From Limosilactobacillus sp. (GTDB lineage: Bacteria; Bacillota; Bacilli; Lactobacillales; Lactobacillaceae): DNA of 47,535 nt. The notes below the pieces were generated by a model that saw only the letters and a program-made list of their open reading frames with translations, was not told where the DNA came from and searched no databases. Where the stretch lies: assembly GCA_030530845.1 (NCBI GenBank), contig JAUMUE010000009.1, positions 1 through 47,535 of the forward strand, written 5' to 3'. The position numbers were made by a program, and so were the translations under genes. Below, one piece after another: positions 19,087 through 29,277 of the stretch (positions within the stretch are counted from its first letter, which is position 1; every line of letters begins with the position of its first letter).

Positions 19087-19797
19087 TTAGTTTCTCTCGG
19101 ATTGAGCGATTCCATCACGCAAAGTTTCCAAATCAACTTCCCCGTCACGGAATTCTTGATCGTCTACTGGGAAGTGTTGTTCAAATGAATCAAAGACCTG
19201 CAAGTCACCCGTCAACTGGTCAGCGGTGAATTCGAGCAGGTGGCCCGCAAATTCACGGTCATCAGAAAGGAAGTGGAGGTGCCAACCGGCCGCGGTGACG
19301 CTACCAAAGATTTCTGGCGCATAGTAACCGACGATCATGCCGGGAACTTCATCGCGAACGAAAGTAGGTTGTCCCTTCGCTACCTCAAGCAGGCTTGGGT
19401 ATGGACGTTCTTGCTTAGGCGCGATTCGAACCTTGACGTGGCTAAACGAACCATACAGGCGGATTGCAGCGAAGACGTTGCCAAGCTTGTGTTCCTTTTC
19501 AAAAGCCCCGTTCAGGTATGCGAAGTCGACACCCTTCAAGTCCAATTTCTCCAGGTCAGCTGGTTCGTGAACTGACGCAAATGGCATCTTGGCATCTAGG
19601 TCCGTCACGTGATTAACCTTCCCGCTAGAAACGGCTTGGTAGACTTCTCCGTCAACAATCACAACTTCACCATCGAGGCCATCAAAGGTCCCAATCCCAG
19701 TTGAGCCATGCTTCAAAAGGTCACGAGTGGTCATTGTTCCCGCCATGTTTCCCGCCATCAAGGAGGCTAATGTGCCATGTTCAAATAGTGTACTGAT
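19087..19797 (-). CDS. budA: Alpha-acetolactate decarboxylase
   Basis: The enzyme converts alpha-acetolactate to acetoin. The zinc-binding histidines are present in GWHLHFL and GHLLEF, together with TFDGLDGEVVIVDG. The first normal start codon in frame is a TTG at 19761, but it has no ribosome-binding site and would remove 12 residues (STLFEHGTLAS and one more) that belong to the conserved N-terminus of the family. The matching first position is an ATC at 19795-19797, nine bases after AAAGGG, and the frame has no ATG, GTG or TTG between the stop at the end of alsS and that point. I therefore give the start as ATC, with moderate certainty; the full protein is 236 residues. Confidence 0.88.
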   Translation of the reverse strand: MSTLFEHGTLASLMAGNMAGTMTTRDLLKHGSTGIGTFDGLDGEVVIVDGEVYQAVSSGKVNHVTDLDAKMPFASVHEPADLEKLDLKGVDFAYLNGAFEKEHKLGNVFAAIRLYGSFSHVKVRIAPKQERPYPSLLEVAKGQPTFVRDEVPGMIVGYYAPEIFGSVTAAGWHLHFLSDDREFAGHLLEFTADQLTGDLQVFDSFEQHFPVDDQEFRDGEVDLETLRDGIAQSERN

Positions 19798-19813
19798 AAG
19801 ATCATTCCCTTTC

Positions 19814-21493
19814 TTAACCTAATTGTGAATCAATCAAGTGGGCTGCCAATTCCTTGTTGTTGCTGTAGTCAACCGGAACGTCGACAACTACTGGGCCGTC
19901 AGTTTCAAAGGCCTTCTTCATCACATCTCCAAGCTCTGATGGGTCGTTTACCCGCAGACCGGTAGCGCCAAAACTGTCGGCAAACTTAACAATATCGCAG
20001 TCACCGAACTTGACCCCGGCAGCTTGTGGGTATTTCAATTCTTCCTGGAACTTCACCATGTCGTAGTGTGAGTCGTCATTCCAAACCACCACGACCAGGT
20101 TGAGCTTTTGTTGGACCGCAGTGGAAAGTTCAACACCGGAGAAGAGGAACCCACCATCCCCGCAGACCGCGACAGCCTTACGTTCAGGGTGCAACATTGA
20201 GGCCACCATCGCCCATGGCAAGCCAACACCCAGCGTCTGCATACCATTGGAGATCAAGAGGTGGCGTGGCTTGTAACTGCGGAAGTGACGGGCCATCCAG
20301 ATGTAGTGTGAACCAACATCGAGGCTCACGATCATGTCATCGTCGACGTTTTCTTGGATTGCTTGAACGATTGCCAGTGGATGACTCTTACCGTGGCTTT
20401 GTGGCGCCTTGCGTTCTTTGTCTTCATCGAGCTTGGCCTTGTATTCAGCGAGCTTGCCCTTAGCCTCTGCTGGGTAGTGGTAGCCATCGAGCAGTGCGTG
20501 AAGTTGCTTCAGGCTGGCAGGCAAGTCACCGACCAACTGCATGATTGGCGTGTAGTGGTTGTCGATTTGGGCAGCCTTGGTGTCGAGGTTAACGATCCGC
20601 AGTTTGCCTTCCTTGTTCCAGTTGCGGGGTTCGTATTCGATCGCATCATAGCCGACCGCCAATACCAAGTCACTTTCTTGCAGGAGTTGGTCACCGACTT
20701 GGTTACGGAATAAACCAATCCGGCCGAAGAACGACTGATCTTCAAGTTCACGTGAAACCACACCAGCGGCCTGGAAGGTTTCCACGACTGGGAAGGCAAA
20801 ATCTTTGAGCAGGTCATGCAGAGCAACGGCCACCTTTTCGCTCCCGCCACGTTGACCGACCAAGAATACGGGCATCTTGGCTTCCTTGATCAAGTCCACC
20901 AGCTTGGCTAAATCATCGCTGGCTGCGGGGCCCATCTTTGGTGCTTGGTAGATTGGCAGCGGTTCTTCATCGACCACTGCATCGTCAACGTCTTGGGGCA
21001 AGCTAACGAAAGAAGCACCCTTTTCGGCTCCTTGAGCTGCTTCAAAGGCGTTGGCCATAATTTCTGAAATGTTATTTGGATCTTGAATTTCCGCACTGTA
21101 GCGGGTAATTGGCGCCATAATCTCAGCTGAAGGGGTGCTCTGGTGAGTCAGTCTGTGGAGGTCCTTTCGTGGTACCTGACCACCGATTGCTAAGATGGGG
21201 TCACCTTCCGCACTGGCTGTCATAATTCCGGTTGTGAGGTTTCCGACACCCGGTCCTGATGTGCTAACCGCAACACCAGTCTTGCCGGTCAAACGTGCGT
21301 AGGCCTGTGCCATAAAGACTGCATTTTGTTCGTGACGGGTAACGATCAGCTTCGGCGCACCTTCGCTATCTTTGCCGTCGAGCCCTTCAAACAAACGGTC
21401 GATCTTGGCACCGGGAATACCGAATACCAGATCAACCCCATGTTTTTTCAGGCTATCAATTACTACATCTGAGCCATATAACTTCTTAGACAT
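19814..21493 (-). CDS. alsS: Catabolic alpha-acetolactate synthase
   Basis: This ThDP-dependent enzyme condenses two pyruvates to alpha-acetolactate. It has 559 residues with the usual three domains: N-terminal VFGIPGAKIDRLF and VTRHEQNAVFMAQAYARLTG (the ThDP glutamate is in RHEQN), a middle domain, and the C-terminal ThDP motif GDGGFLFSGVEL. The lack of an FAD-dependent AHAS small subunit nearby and the coupling to budA point to the catabolic AlsS type. ATG 21493 follows AGAGGTG by six bases; the upstream frame is leader. It forms an operon with budA, 16 bases apart, diverting pyruvate to acetoin. Confidence 0.95.
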   Translation of the reverse strand: MSKKLYGSDVVIDSLKKHGVDLVFGIPGAKIDRLFEGLDGKDSEGAPKLIVTRHEQNAVFMAQAYARLTGKTGVAVSTSGPGVGNLTTGIMTASAEGDPILAIGGQVPRKDLHRLTHQSTPSAEIMAPITRYSAEIQDPNNISEIMANAFEAAQGAEKGASFVSLPQDVDDAVVDEEPLPIYQAPKMGPAASDDLAKLVDLIKEAKMPVFLVGQRGGSEKVAVALHDLLKDFAFPVVETFQAAGVVSRELEDQSFFGRIGLFRNQVGDQLLQESDLVLAVGYDAIEYEPRNWNKEGKLRIVNLDTKAAQIDNHYTPIMQLVGDLPASLKQLHALLDGYHYPAEAKGKLAEYKAKLDEDKERKAPQSHGKSHPLAIVQAIQENVDDDMIVSLDVGSHYIWMARHFRSYKPRHLLISNGMQTLGVGLPWAMVASMLHPERKAVAVCGDGGFLFSGVELSTAVQQKLNLVVVVWNDDSHYDMVKFQEELKYPQAAGVKFGDCDIVKFADSFGATGLRVNDPSELGDVMKKAFETDGPVVVDVPVDYSNNKELAAHLIDSQLG

Positions 21494-21524
21494 ATTGAGC
21501 ACCTCTTTTTCATGAATTAATAGC

Positions 21525-21553
21525 ATTCTAAATGCATTTGTAAAATTTCACAA
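21525..21553 (-). promoter_or_regulatory. alsS promoter with overlapping pseudo-palindrome
   Basis: TTGTGA (21548-21553) and TAGAAT (21525-21530) are spaced by 17 bases on the minus strand. The sequence TTGTGAAATTTTACAA (21538-21553) is an imperfect palindrome covering the -35 box. It is similar to, but two bases shorter than, a Rex box. Confidence 0.5.
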
Positions 21554-21572
21554 GATTGGTAAGTGTTCACAT

Positions 21573-21598
21573 AGAAAAAGCGCCGATATAACAGCGCT
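21573..21598 (-). terminator. Terminator of the AI-2E-family gene
   Basis: AGCGC pairs with GCGCT across a ten-base loop and is followed by TTTTTCT on the minus strand, 45 bases after the stop codon at 21643. Confidence 0.75.
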
Positions 21599-21642
21599 CG
21601 TAAATTTTATTAAGTTAAATAAGAGGCCAATTTCACAAACTT

Positions 21643-22677
21643 TTAATCGTCCGCTTTCATTTGGACACCCTTCTTTTTGATTTGCTTAACGCCCAACACA
21701 TCGAGCAGGAATGTGAAGATTGGTACACCGACGATCAATCCCCAGGTACCCAGGAAGTGTTCGCTGACTAAGAGGACAACGAACGTGTAGAAGATTGGCA
21801 GGTCAGTCTGGCTCGACATGAACTTTGGGTTTAAGACGTACGCTTCGACAGCGTGGATTACGATGACCATGATGATGATGTAGATCACGTCACGAATACC
21901 GCCGACAGAGTATGCAACCAAACTCAGTGGGATGGTAGAAATGACTACCCCGGCAACTGGCACCAGGCTGAAGATGAACACAACCAGTGACAGCGCGAAA
22001 ATCTGTGGCATCTGCATGAATTCCAGGCAGATCGTGGTGATGACGGTGTTGCAGATTGCGATAAAGAATTGTGCTTCTAAGACCACCCCGAAAGTATTAG
22101 TGAACTTTTGGCCGAAGTAAGCGACGTCTTGGAAGAACCAGGAGAACTTGCTAGTCAAGAACATCTTAGAGAAAGTCTCGGTCTGTTTGAGTTCCAAAGT
22201 ATAGAAGAAACTTAGAATCAAAGACATCACGAAAGTCACAGCCAATGCCCCCACGCTGGTCAGAGTGCTAACAGCGATCGTCAGCCAGTGCTTAGCTTGC
22301 GCCATGATCGTAGCCGCACTGACGTATTGGTTGACAAGGTGGAAGAGTGCCGTCGCCTCGTCAGATGTGTAGAAGTGCATCACAGAGTCGACCATCTTGA
22401 CAATTTGGTGCGTCAACACTGGCAAGTACTTGGTAATCCCAAAGTACAGGAGCGAAATCAGCAGTGCGTAGGTGACGATAACAATAATCGCCGGCGACAA
22501 CTTAATCCAACGGCGAACCCAGTGGACCCAGTTAACAACAATGTAAGTCAAAATAAACGTCAGCAAAATCGTGTTCATCATCGAGCGAACCATCCAAAGC
22601 ACGAAGATGATAAACGCAAGCACAACAAAGCGTCGCAATTCTTTATTTTCAATGAAGCGATGCCATGCATTAATCAT
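21643..22677 (-). CDS. AI-2E (PerM/TqsA) family transporter
   Basis: This 344-residue membrane protein has about seven or eight hydrophobic segments. The family pattern is visible: two N-terminal helices (FVVLAFIIFVLWMV and TFILTYIVV), a long amphipathic middle region, then LVVFIFSLVPVAGVVISTIPLSL and the C-terminal SSQTDLPIFYTFVVLLVSEHFLG with GLIVGVPIFTFLLDVLG. Members export small molecules or act as cation exchangers, and the substrate here is unknown. It is monocistronic and divergent from cfa. Confidence 0.88.
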   Translation of the reverse strand: MINAWHRFIENKELRRFVVLAFIIFVLWMVRSMMNTILLTFILTYIVVNWVHWVRRWIKLSPAIIVIVTYALLISLLYFGITKYLPVLTHQIVKMVDSVMHFYTSDEATALFHLVNQYVSAATIMAQAKHWLTIAVSTLTSVGALAVTFVMSLILSFFYTLELKQTETFSKMFLTSKFSWFFQDVAYFGQKFTNTFGVVLEAQFFIAICNTVITTICLEFMQMPQIFALSLVVFIFSLVPVAGVVISTIPLSLVAYSVGGIRDVIYIIIMVIVIHAVEAYVLNPKFMSSQTDLPIFYTFVVLLVSEHFLGTWGLIVGVPIFTFLLDVLGVKQIKKKGVQMKADD

Positions 22678-22786
22678 ATGGATCTCCCCTTTTTCGTAAT
22701 TCTAAATACAAGTGTACCCTAAATTTGAAATAATTGATTTTATTTGTCTGATTTTACCAGCTTTTTACTGCAAAAAATATTACGAG

Positions 22787-22795
22787 TGATATAAT
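22787..22795 (+). promoter_or_regulatory. Extended -10 promoter of cfa
   Basis: TGATATAAT is a perfect extended -10 element on the plus strand. No good -35 box is seen 17 bases upstream, as is common with extended -10 promoters. The distance to the cfa start is about 35 bases. Confidence 0.7.
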
Positions 22796-22830
22796 GATCG
22801 TATTCTTTTTGAGAAAGAGGTTTCATTATA

Positions 22831-24006
22831 ATGCTAGAAAAGACGTTCTACAAGACACTGTTGAGTCGCTCTTTCACCTTCCCAGTTAAGGTTGTTTATT
22901 GGGATGGCAAATCCGCGGTGTATGGTAATGGCGAACCAGAAGTCACAATTATCTTTAAGGAGAAGATTCCAATCCGCGAGGTGACGAAGAACGCTTCGAT
23001 TGCATTCGGTGAAGCCTACACTAATGGCAAGGTTGAAATTGAAGGTAGTGTACAAAAGCTGGTCGCATCCGCATTCCAGACCGCCGGCAGTTTCATGCGT
23101 GACAACAAGTTCCGTAAGTTCATTCCTAAGCAAAATCACTCTGAAAAGAAGAGCCAATCTGACGTCCAAAGCCACTATGATGTTGGTAACGACTTCTACA
23201 AACTTTGGCTCGATGACACGATGACATACTCATGTGCCTACTTCACCGATGGCAACCACGATGACCTTACCAAGGCCCAAGTCGACAAGGTCCACCATAT
23301 CCTGAAAAAACTCGACCCAAAGCCTGGCAAGACCCTGCTCGACATCGGATGTGGTTGGGGTACGCTGATGCTGACAGCGGCCAAGGAATACGGACTCAAG
23401 GTAACTGGTGTAACATTGAGTGAAGAACAATACCACTTCGTCTCTGACCGGATCAAAAACGAAGGACTAGAAGACATGGCCGAAGTACGCTTGATTGATT
23501 ACCGTGAACTCGGTGAACAGACCTGGGACTACATCACCAGCGTCGGCATGTTCGAACACGTCGGCAAGGAAAATCTGGGTCTCTACTTCAAGGACGTCAG
23601 ACACTACTTGAAGAATGACGGGGTCGCTCTGATCCACGGTATCACCCGGCAACAAGGTGGTGCGCTCAACGCCTGGATTGACAAGTATATCTTCCCTGGT
23701 GGCTATGTTCCCGGACTAGCCGAAATGATTGGTCACATTGAAGAAAACAACATGCAAATTGCCGATGTGGAAATGCTCCGGAGACACTACCAACGGACGC
23801 TGGAAATCTGGGATGATAATTTCAACGCACACAGAGTCGAGATCAAGAACATGATGGGTGAACGCTTCACCCGGATGTGGGATCTCTACCTGCAAGCATG
23901 TGCCGCTTCATTTGAATCCGGTAATATCGATGTCATCCAATACCTGATCACTAAGGGACCTTCCGGCAAGAACCTACCAACAACCCGTGATTACATGTTT
24001 AAATAA
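22831..24006 (+). CDS. cfa: Cyclopropane-fatty-acyl-phospholipid synthase
   Basis: Cfa adds a methylene bridge from S-adenosylmethionine to unsaturated acyl chains of membrane phospholipids, often under acid or stationary-phase stress. The protein has 391 residues. It shows [20 protein letters not shown] (about 112-131), the SAM-binding [11 protein letters not shown] (about 169-179) and [18 protein letters not shown] precedes the ATG by ten bases. It is the only clear plus-strand gene in the window, monocistronic between a divergent promoter region and a bidirectional terminator. Confidence 0.96.
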   Translation: MLEKTFYKTLLSRSFTFPVKVVYWDGKSAVYGNGEPEVTIIFKEKIPIREVTKNASIAFGEAYTNGKVEIEGSVQKLVASAFQTAGSFMRDNKFRKFIPKQNHSEKKSQSDVQSHYDVGNDFYKLWLDDTMTYSCAYFTDGNHDDLTKAQVDKVHHILKKLDPKPGKTLLDIGCGWGTLMLTAAKEYGLKVTGVTLSEEQYHFVSDRIKNEGLEDMAEVRLIDYRELGEQTWDYITSVGMFEHVGKENLGLYFKDVRHYLKNDGVALIHGITRQQGGALNAWIDKYIFPGGYVPGLAEMIGHIEENNMQIADVEMLRRHYQRTLEIWDDNFNAHRVEIKNMMGERFTRMWDLYLQACAASFESGNIDVIQYLITKGPSGKNLPTTRDYMFK

Positions 24007-24009
24007 ACA

Positions 24010-24042
24010 AAAGCCGATTCCGTTATCTGGAATCGGCTTTTT
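24010..24042. terminator. Bidirectional terminator between cfa and pyrE
   Basis: AAAGCCGATTCC pairs perfectly with GGAATCGGCTTT across a seven-base loop. A T run follows on the plus strand (for cfa), and TTTTGTTT follows on the minus strand (for pyrDFE). Confidence 0.9.
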
Positions 24043-24050
24043 GAGTTCTC

Positions 24051-24686
24051 TTAGTGTTTTTCACTCCATGCAGCGGGGTCGTTACGCCATTCGTGAAGTG
24101 ATTCGAGGTGGTCTTCTGAGATCAGACCGTTTTCCTTGGCCACATTTACCAAGGTGGAGTAGTTAGTGACTGAGTAGTACTTCAATCCCTTTGCGCCGAA
24201 GTTTTCATCCGCAGCGGGAAGTTGGTAGGTGAATACAGAAATCACTCCGACTACTTCGCCACCTTCTTTATTCACCGTGTCGACAGCGTTCAGAACGGAT
24301 CCACCGGTAGAGATCAAGTCATCGATCACGACAACTTTTTGGCCCTTTTCGATAATTCCTTCGATTTGCTTGCCACGGCCATGGTCCTTAGGCTTAGAAC
24401 GGACGTAGATGAATGGCTTGTTCAATTCTTCGGCCACCCAGGCAGCGTGAGGAATCCCGGCAGTAGCAGTACCGGCAACCACGTCAACGTCGCCAAAGTG
24501 TTCCTTAATTAATTCAGCCATTCCCTTGTAGATTGCTTGGCGGACTGCTGGATAGGAGATCGTCAGGCGGTTATCCGTGTAGATTGGTGAGTGCAGACCA
24601 CTGGCCCAAGTGTATGGTTCGTCTGGGCTCAGAGTCACCGCATGAATTTCTAAGAGGTCCTTTGCGACAGTTTGTGCGTAATCCAT
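24051..24686 (-). CDS. pyrE: Orotate phosphoribosyltransferase
   Basis: PyrE adds PRPP-derived ribose phosphate to orotate to give OMP. The 211-residue length is normal. The PRPP-binding motif VVVIDDLISTGGS (about 118-130) and YVRSKPKDHGRG are clear. It is the last gene of pyrD-pyrF-pyrE, two bases after pyrF. Confidence 0.96.
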   Translation of the reverse strand: MDYAQTVAKDLLEIHAVTLSPDEPYTWASGLHSPIYTDNRLTISYPAVRQAIYKGMAELIKEHFGDVDVVAGTATAGIPHAAWVAEELNKPFIYVRSKPKDHGRGKQIEGIIEKGQKVVVIDDLISTGGSVLNAVDTVNKEGGEVVGVISVFTYQLPAADENFGAKGLKYYSVTNYSTLVNVAKENGLISEDHLESLHEWRNDPAAWSEKH

Positions 24687-24688
24687 TT

Positions 24689-26462
<1,774 letters not shown>

Positions 26463-26548
26463 TAAATGGTTGTATTTAACAAAATACCCTTGATCACATT
26501 GATGGTACCTATGCGCTCTTGGTTCATGCCGGGCCGGAGAAATTCTGT

Positions 26549-26632
26549 AAAATAAAAGCCTTCAGAGCATGAACTAAGAAGGCCGTATTGGTAACGTACA
26601 ATTAAAATCCTTCTTAGCCTCACGGGACTAGT
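26549..26632 (-). promoter_or_regulatory. PyrR attenuator 1 (distal)
   Basis: AGTCCCGTGAGGCT followed by AAGAAGG (26609-26629, minus strand) fits the conserved PyrR-binding loop very well. CTAAGAAGG can pair with CCTTCTTAG downstream as an antiterminator. The alternative hairpin GCCTTC/GAAGGC followed by TTTTATTTT (26549-26584) looks like a terminator. Confidence 0.75.
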
Positions 26633-26656
26633 TTAAAGGTAAATTTGTTATTAATG

Positions 26657-26685
26657 ATAATAAGCAGTCTGCGGTCAAAAGTCAA
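26657..26685 (-). promoter_or_regulatory. pyrDFE promoter
   Basis: TTGACT (26680-26685) and TATTAT (26657-26662) are spaced by 17 bases on the minus strand. The leader to pyrD is about 310 bases, and the two attenuators account for much of it. Confidence 0.75.
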
Positions 26686-26695
26686 CCGCCAATTT

Positions 26696-26736
26696 ATAAA
26701 AAACGGCGTCTCCCTATTCACACAGGGCAACAGCCG
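26696..26736 (-). terminator. Terminator of azlCD
   Basis: CGGC and GCCCT pair with AGGG and GCCG in an interrupted hairpin followed by TTTTTTATAA on the minus strand, directly after the azlD stop. Confidence 0.7.
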
Positions 26737-26738
26737 AA

Positions 26739-27119
26739 TTAAATAAACATTGATAAAAGCCATACCGCAATCAAACCACCGATAACTGAGATCGACATTG
26801 AACGCATGAAGTAAGCAATGACGACAACAATCAGTGATGCGAAGATTTGGTCAACGTGGCCAAATGGTACAAAGTGATATCCATTGGTGACGATAAAGAT
26901 GTTCTTAACGACCAGGGCCGTAAAGAGGCTGACTGGCACGTACTTCATCCATTCGTTAAACCATTCCGGAATCTTCCGCGTGGAGAAGAAGAGGATTGGG
27001 AAATACCGTGGAATGAATGCCGCAACTGCCGCACACAGGATTACCACGAGATGGTATAAAATTTTGCTTTCACCGGGAATTGAGAATAGTACCGGCATAT
27101 TTGTAAATAGCTGCTCCAT
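26739..27119 (-). CDS. azlD: AzlD family branched-chain amino acid exporter, small subunit
   Basis: This 126-residue protein has about four hydrophobic segments. The family signature is the block AAVAAFIPRYFPILFF followed by WFNEWMKYVPVSLFTALVV. With AzlC it forms a branched-chain amino acid or analogue exporter in the cell membrane. Its ATG overlaps the azlC stop by one base (TAATG). Confidence 0.88.
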   Translation of the reverse strand: MEQLFTNMPVLFSIPGESKILYHLVVILCAAVAAFIPRYFPILFFSTRKIPEWFNEWMKYVPVSLFTALVVKNIFIVTNGYHFVPFGHVDQIFASLIVVVIAYFMRSMSISVIGGLIAVWLLSMFI

Positions 27120-27985
27120 TATCTGTCCTCACTATTTATCTCAGATTGCGTCTTTTCAGCTTCGGCCTTTTGCTTAGCGGCCTTGCGTTGAGCATGGTTT
27201 TGTTGATCTTCAAGCGTCGTCCTTGTCATCCGTGGACGGAAGAGCTTAGTAAGGAAAAAGTTCTTCTGTGGACGGGGGCTGACCTTGCGAACCGTGTTTT
27301 CGATTAAGAAACCGATGAATGATGAAATCAATGTCGCAATAACCACACCGATGATACTGTGAGTCCATACCATGAAGACCACAGCGAGTACGGCTGATAA
27401 AAGCATGATCATCAGAGTCAAGTTGTTACGAAGCTGCATAACAATCATGTACAAGAACAAGGCAGTCAAGGCGAAGTCGACCACTTCCAAGTTGATCGAA
27501 ATGGTACTACCAATCAAACCACCCACCATGTTGGCGACTGACCATGAAATCAGTGAGTAGTGTTCGACCAGTAACGCATCGTCTGGCTTCCATTTTTTAT
27601 CGGTCGCAAACTTCAGGTAGTTGATGGCGTAATTTTCGTCGTTCATGGAGACGGAGAAGAGCCAAATGAAGCGTTGCGATTCGTTCTTAATGTACTTCGA
27701 CAGACTGGACCCTAACAAGGCATAACGCAATTCGAGGAAGAAGAGCGTCATGAAGATCGATGAAAGGGGCGCATTGATTGTTAATAACGAAGCTAAAATA
27801 AACTGAGCCCCACCTGAGAATACCAGAACGGATACAAGTAAGGTCATGATAAAGTTAAAGCCCGCTGCATGTAATAAAATCCCACAAGCTAAACCGATTG
27901 GAATATAGCTTAAGCATAATGGCATTGAAATCCCCAGGACCTCAAGCCACCGAGCCTTTTCTGGATTTATTTGCGCTTTTGCCAC
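27119..27985 (-). CDS. azlC: AzlC family branched-chain amino acid exporter, large subunit
   Basis: AzlC is the large membrane subunit of the AzlCD exporter. The N-terminal MPLCLSYIPIGLACGILLHAAG and the following SGGAQFILASLL are family hallmarks, and several further membrane segments follow. The protein is about 288 residues, longer than the usual 230-250, because of a charged C-terminal tail rich in K, E, Q and A. GGAGG lies seven bases before a GTG at 27985; an upstream TTG at 28009 is less likely. Confidence 0.9.
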   Translation of the reverse strand: MAKAQINPEKARWLEVLGISMPLCLSYIPIGLACGILLHAAGFNFIMTLLVSVLVFSGGAQFILASLLTINAPLSSIFMTLFFLELRYALLGSSLSKYIKNESQRFIWLFSVSMNDENYAINYLKFATDKKWKPDDALLVEHYSLISWSVANMVGGLIGSTISINLEVVDFALTALFLYMIVMQLRNNLTLMIMLLSAVLAVVFMVWTHSIIGVVIATLISSFIGFLIENTVRKVSPRPQKNFFLTKLFRPRMTRTTLEDQQNHAQRKAAKQKAEAEKTQSEINSEDR

Positions 27986-28071
27986 AGAATTTCCTCCAAT
28001 AAATGTCAACTCATATAATATTTAAGGCACACAATACCCATTAAGTTTAACACAGAATGTTTTTTCTGAAT

Positions 28072-28108
28072 ATAAAAGAGCAGAATATTTCGTGGGAAAA
28101 TTCTGCTC
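28072..28108 (-). terminator. Terminator of the two-component system
   Basis: GAGCAGAAT pairs perfectly with ATTCTGCTC across a 12-base loop and is followed by TTTTATATTC on the minus strand, 12 bases after the histidine kinase stop. Confidence 0.85.
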
Positions 28109-28120
28109 ATGAGATGATTT

Positions 28121-29254
28121 TTAATTTTTCTTTGCCTGCTTAAGTGGCAAGGTAACGATAAAGTCAGTCTCCTCATCATCAGAGGTCACCGTGACGCTAC
28201 CGTGGTGGAGGTCAACGATGGATTTGACGATTGCTAAACCAAGACCAGTCCCACCCGTTGCACGCGAGCGAGATTCTTCAGCACGGTAGAAACGGTCAAA
28301 GACGTGTTGCAGTGACTTTTCAGGAATTGGTGTCCCATCATTTGCCACTGTGACTTCTACCTTGTCGCCGGTTTGTCTGGCGTTGATCTTGATATAGCTG
28401 GCCCCATTACCATACTTGAAGGCGTTGGAAACCAAGTTGGAGAACAATCGTCCCAGCTTTTCCGGATCAGCTTCCATCCACAGTGGGTTAGGAACCGCTG
28501 AAGATGAAATCATGATGCCACGGTGTTGGGCTTCGAGCTCAAAACTAGCCGTCAATTGTTCCAACAGCTGCGTCATGTCAACCCGGACGATATTGACCGG
28601 AGTACCGTGCTGTTGGACCTTGGTGTATTCAAAGAGGTCTTCTACCAAGGTCTTCATCTGCTTGGCCTTTTCGTACGCAGTGTGCGTGTACTTGAGGATA
28701 TCTTCTTCGCTCTGGTATTGCTTATCTTCAATCAATCCCAGGTAACCGATGATACTAGTCAAAGGCGTCCGCAAGTCGTGACTGACGTTGGTGATCAGCT
28801 CTTCTTTGGACTTTTCAATCTTTCGTTCATCGTCCATCGATTTGACAGCACTATCTACCAAGGCGTTCACGCTGGTAATAACGTGTTGTTGGTTCCCTTT
28901 CAAGCGGAATGGAATCCGGTGATCGAGGTGGCCCTGGGCGATGTAATGCAATTCCTTCAAAATGTGGTTCATTTGGTAAAGGTGGTAACGCCGACGCAAC
29001 CGCCACCAAACAACCAGAATATCAATCACAATGAAGAAACAGATGACAATTCGTTGGTAACTCCAGATTTGGGTTTGAAGTGGTCCGAAATAGAGGGATT
29101 GCTTAATCATAAAGATCCCGGTATTGACCCCTGGATTAGCTTGGATCAAATCCTGGATGATCGTGATGATTGCTAGGTTTAACAGCACTAGCAAGATTAC
29201 CGTCACGATCCCTTCAAAGATCAATGAACTTTTTTCACGTCCGGTTAACTTCAA
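28121..29254 (-). CDS. VanS-like sensor histidine kinase
   Basis: The 377-residue kinase has two membrane helices (about 12-34 and 67-85) around a short extracellular loop of roughly 30 residues, then a HAMP-like linker. The phosphorylated histidine is His159 in NVSHDLRTPL. The ATP-binding domain shows SNAFKYGNG, VANDGTPIP and GGTGLGLAIVKS. The short loop suggests sensing within or near the membrane. It follows its response regulator by 23 bases. The signal is unknown; related kinases in lactobacilli respond to cell-envelope stress. Confidence 0.92.
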   Translation of the reverse strand: MKLTGREKSSLIFEGIVTVILLVLLNLAIITIIQDLIQANPGVNTGIFMIKQSLYFGPLQTQIWSYQRIVICFFIVIDILVVWWRLRRRYHLYQMNHILKELHYIAQGHLDHRIPFRLKGNQQHVITSVNALVDSAVKSMDDERKIEKSKEELITNVSHDLRTPLTSIIGYLGLIEDKQYQSEEDILKYTHTAYEKAKQMKTLVEDLFEYTKVQQHGTPVNIVRVDMTQLLEQLTASFELEAQHRGIMISSSAVPNPLWMEADPEKLGRLFSNLVSNAFKYGNGASYIKINARQTGDKVEVTVANDGTPIPEKSLQHVFDRFYRAEESRSRATGGTGLGLAIVKSIVDLHHGSVTVTSDDEETDFIVTLPLKQAKKN

Positions 29255-29277
29255 AATATTCCCTCCAGAACGCTATC

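Noticed and set aside
19767-19805. Short ORF of 12 codons between alsS and budA starting at ATG 19805
   Set aside because: Its ATG lies only one or two bases after the ribosome-binding sequence and the peptide has no support. It is noted only as part of the budA start problem.
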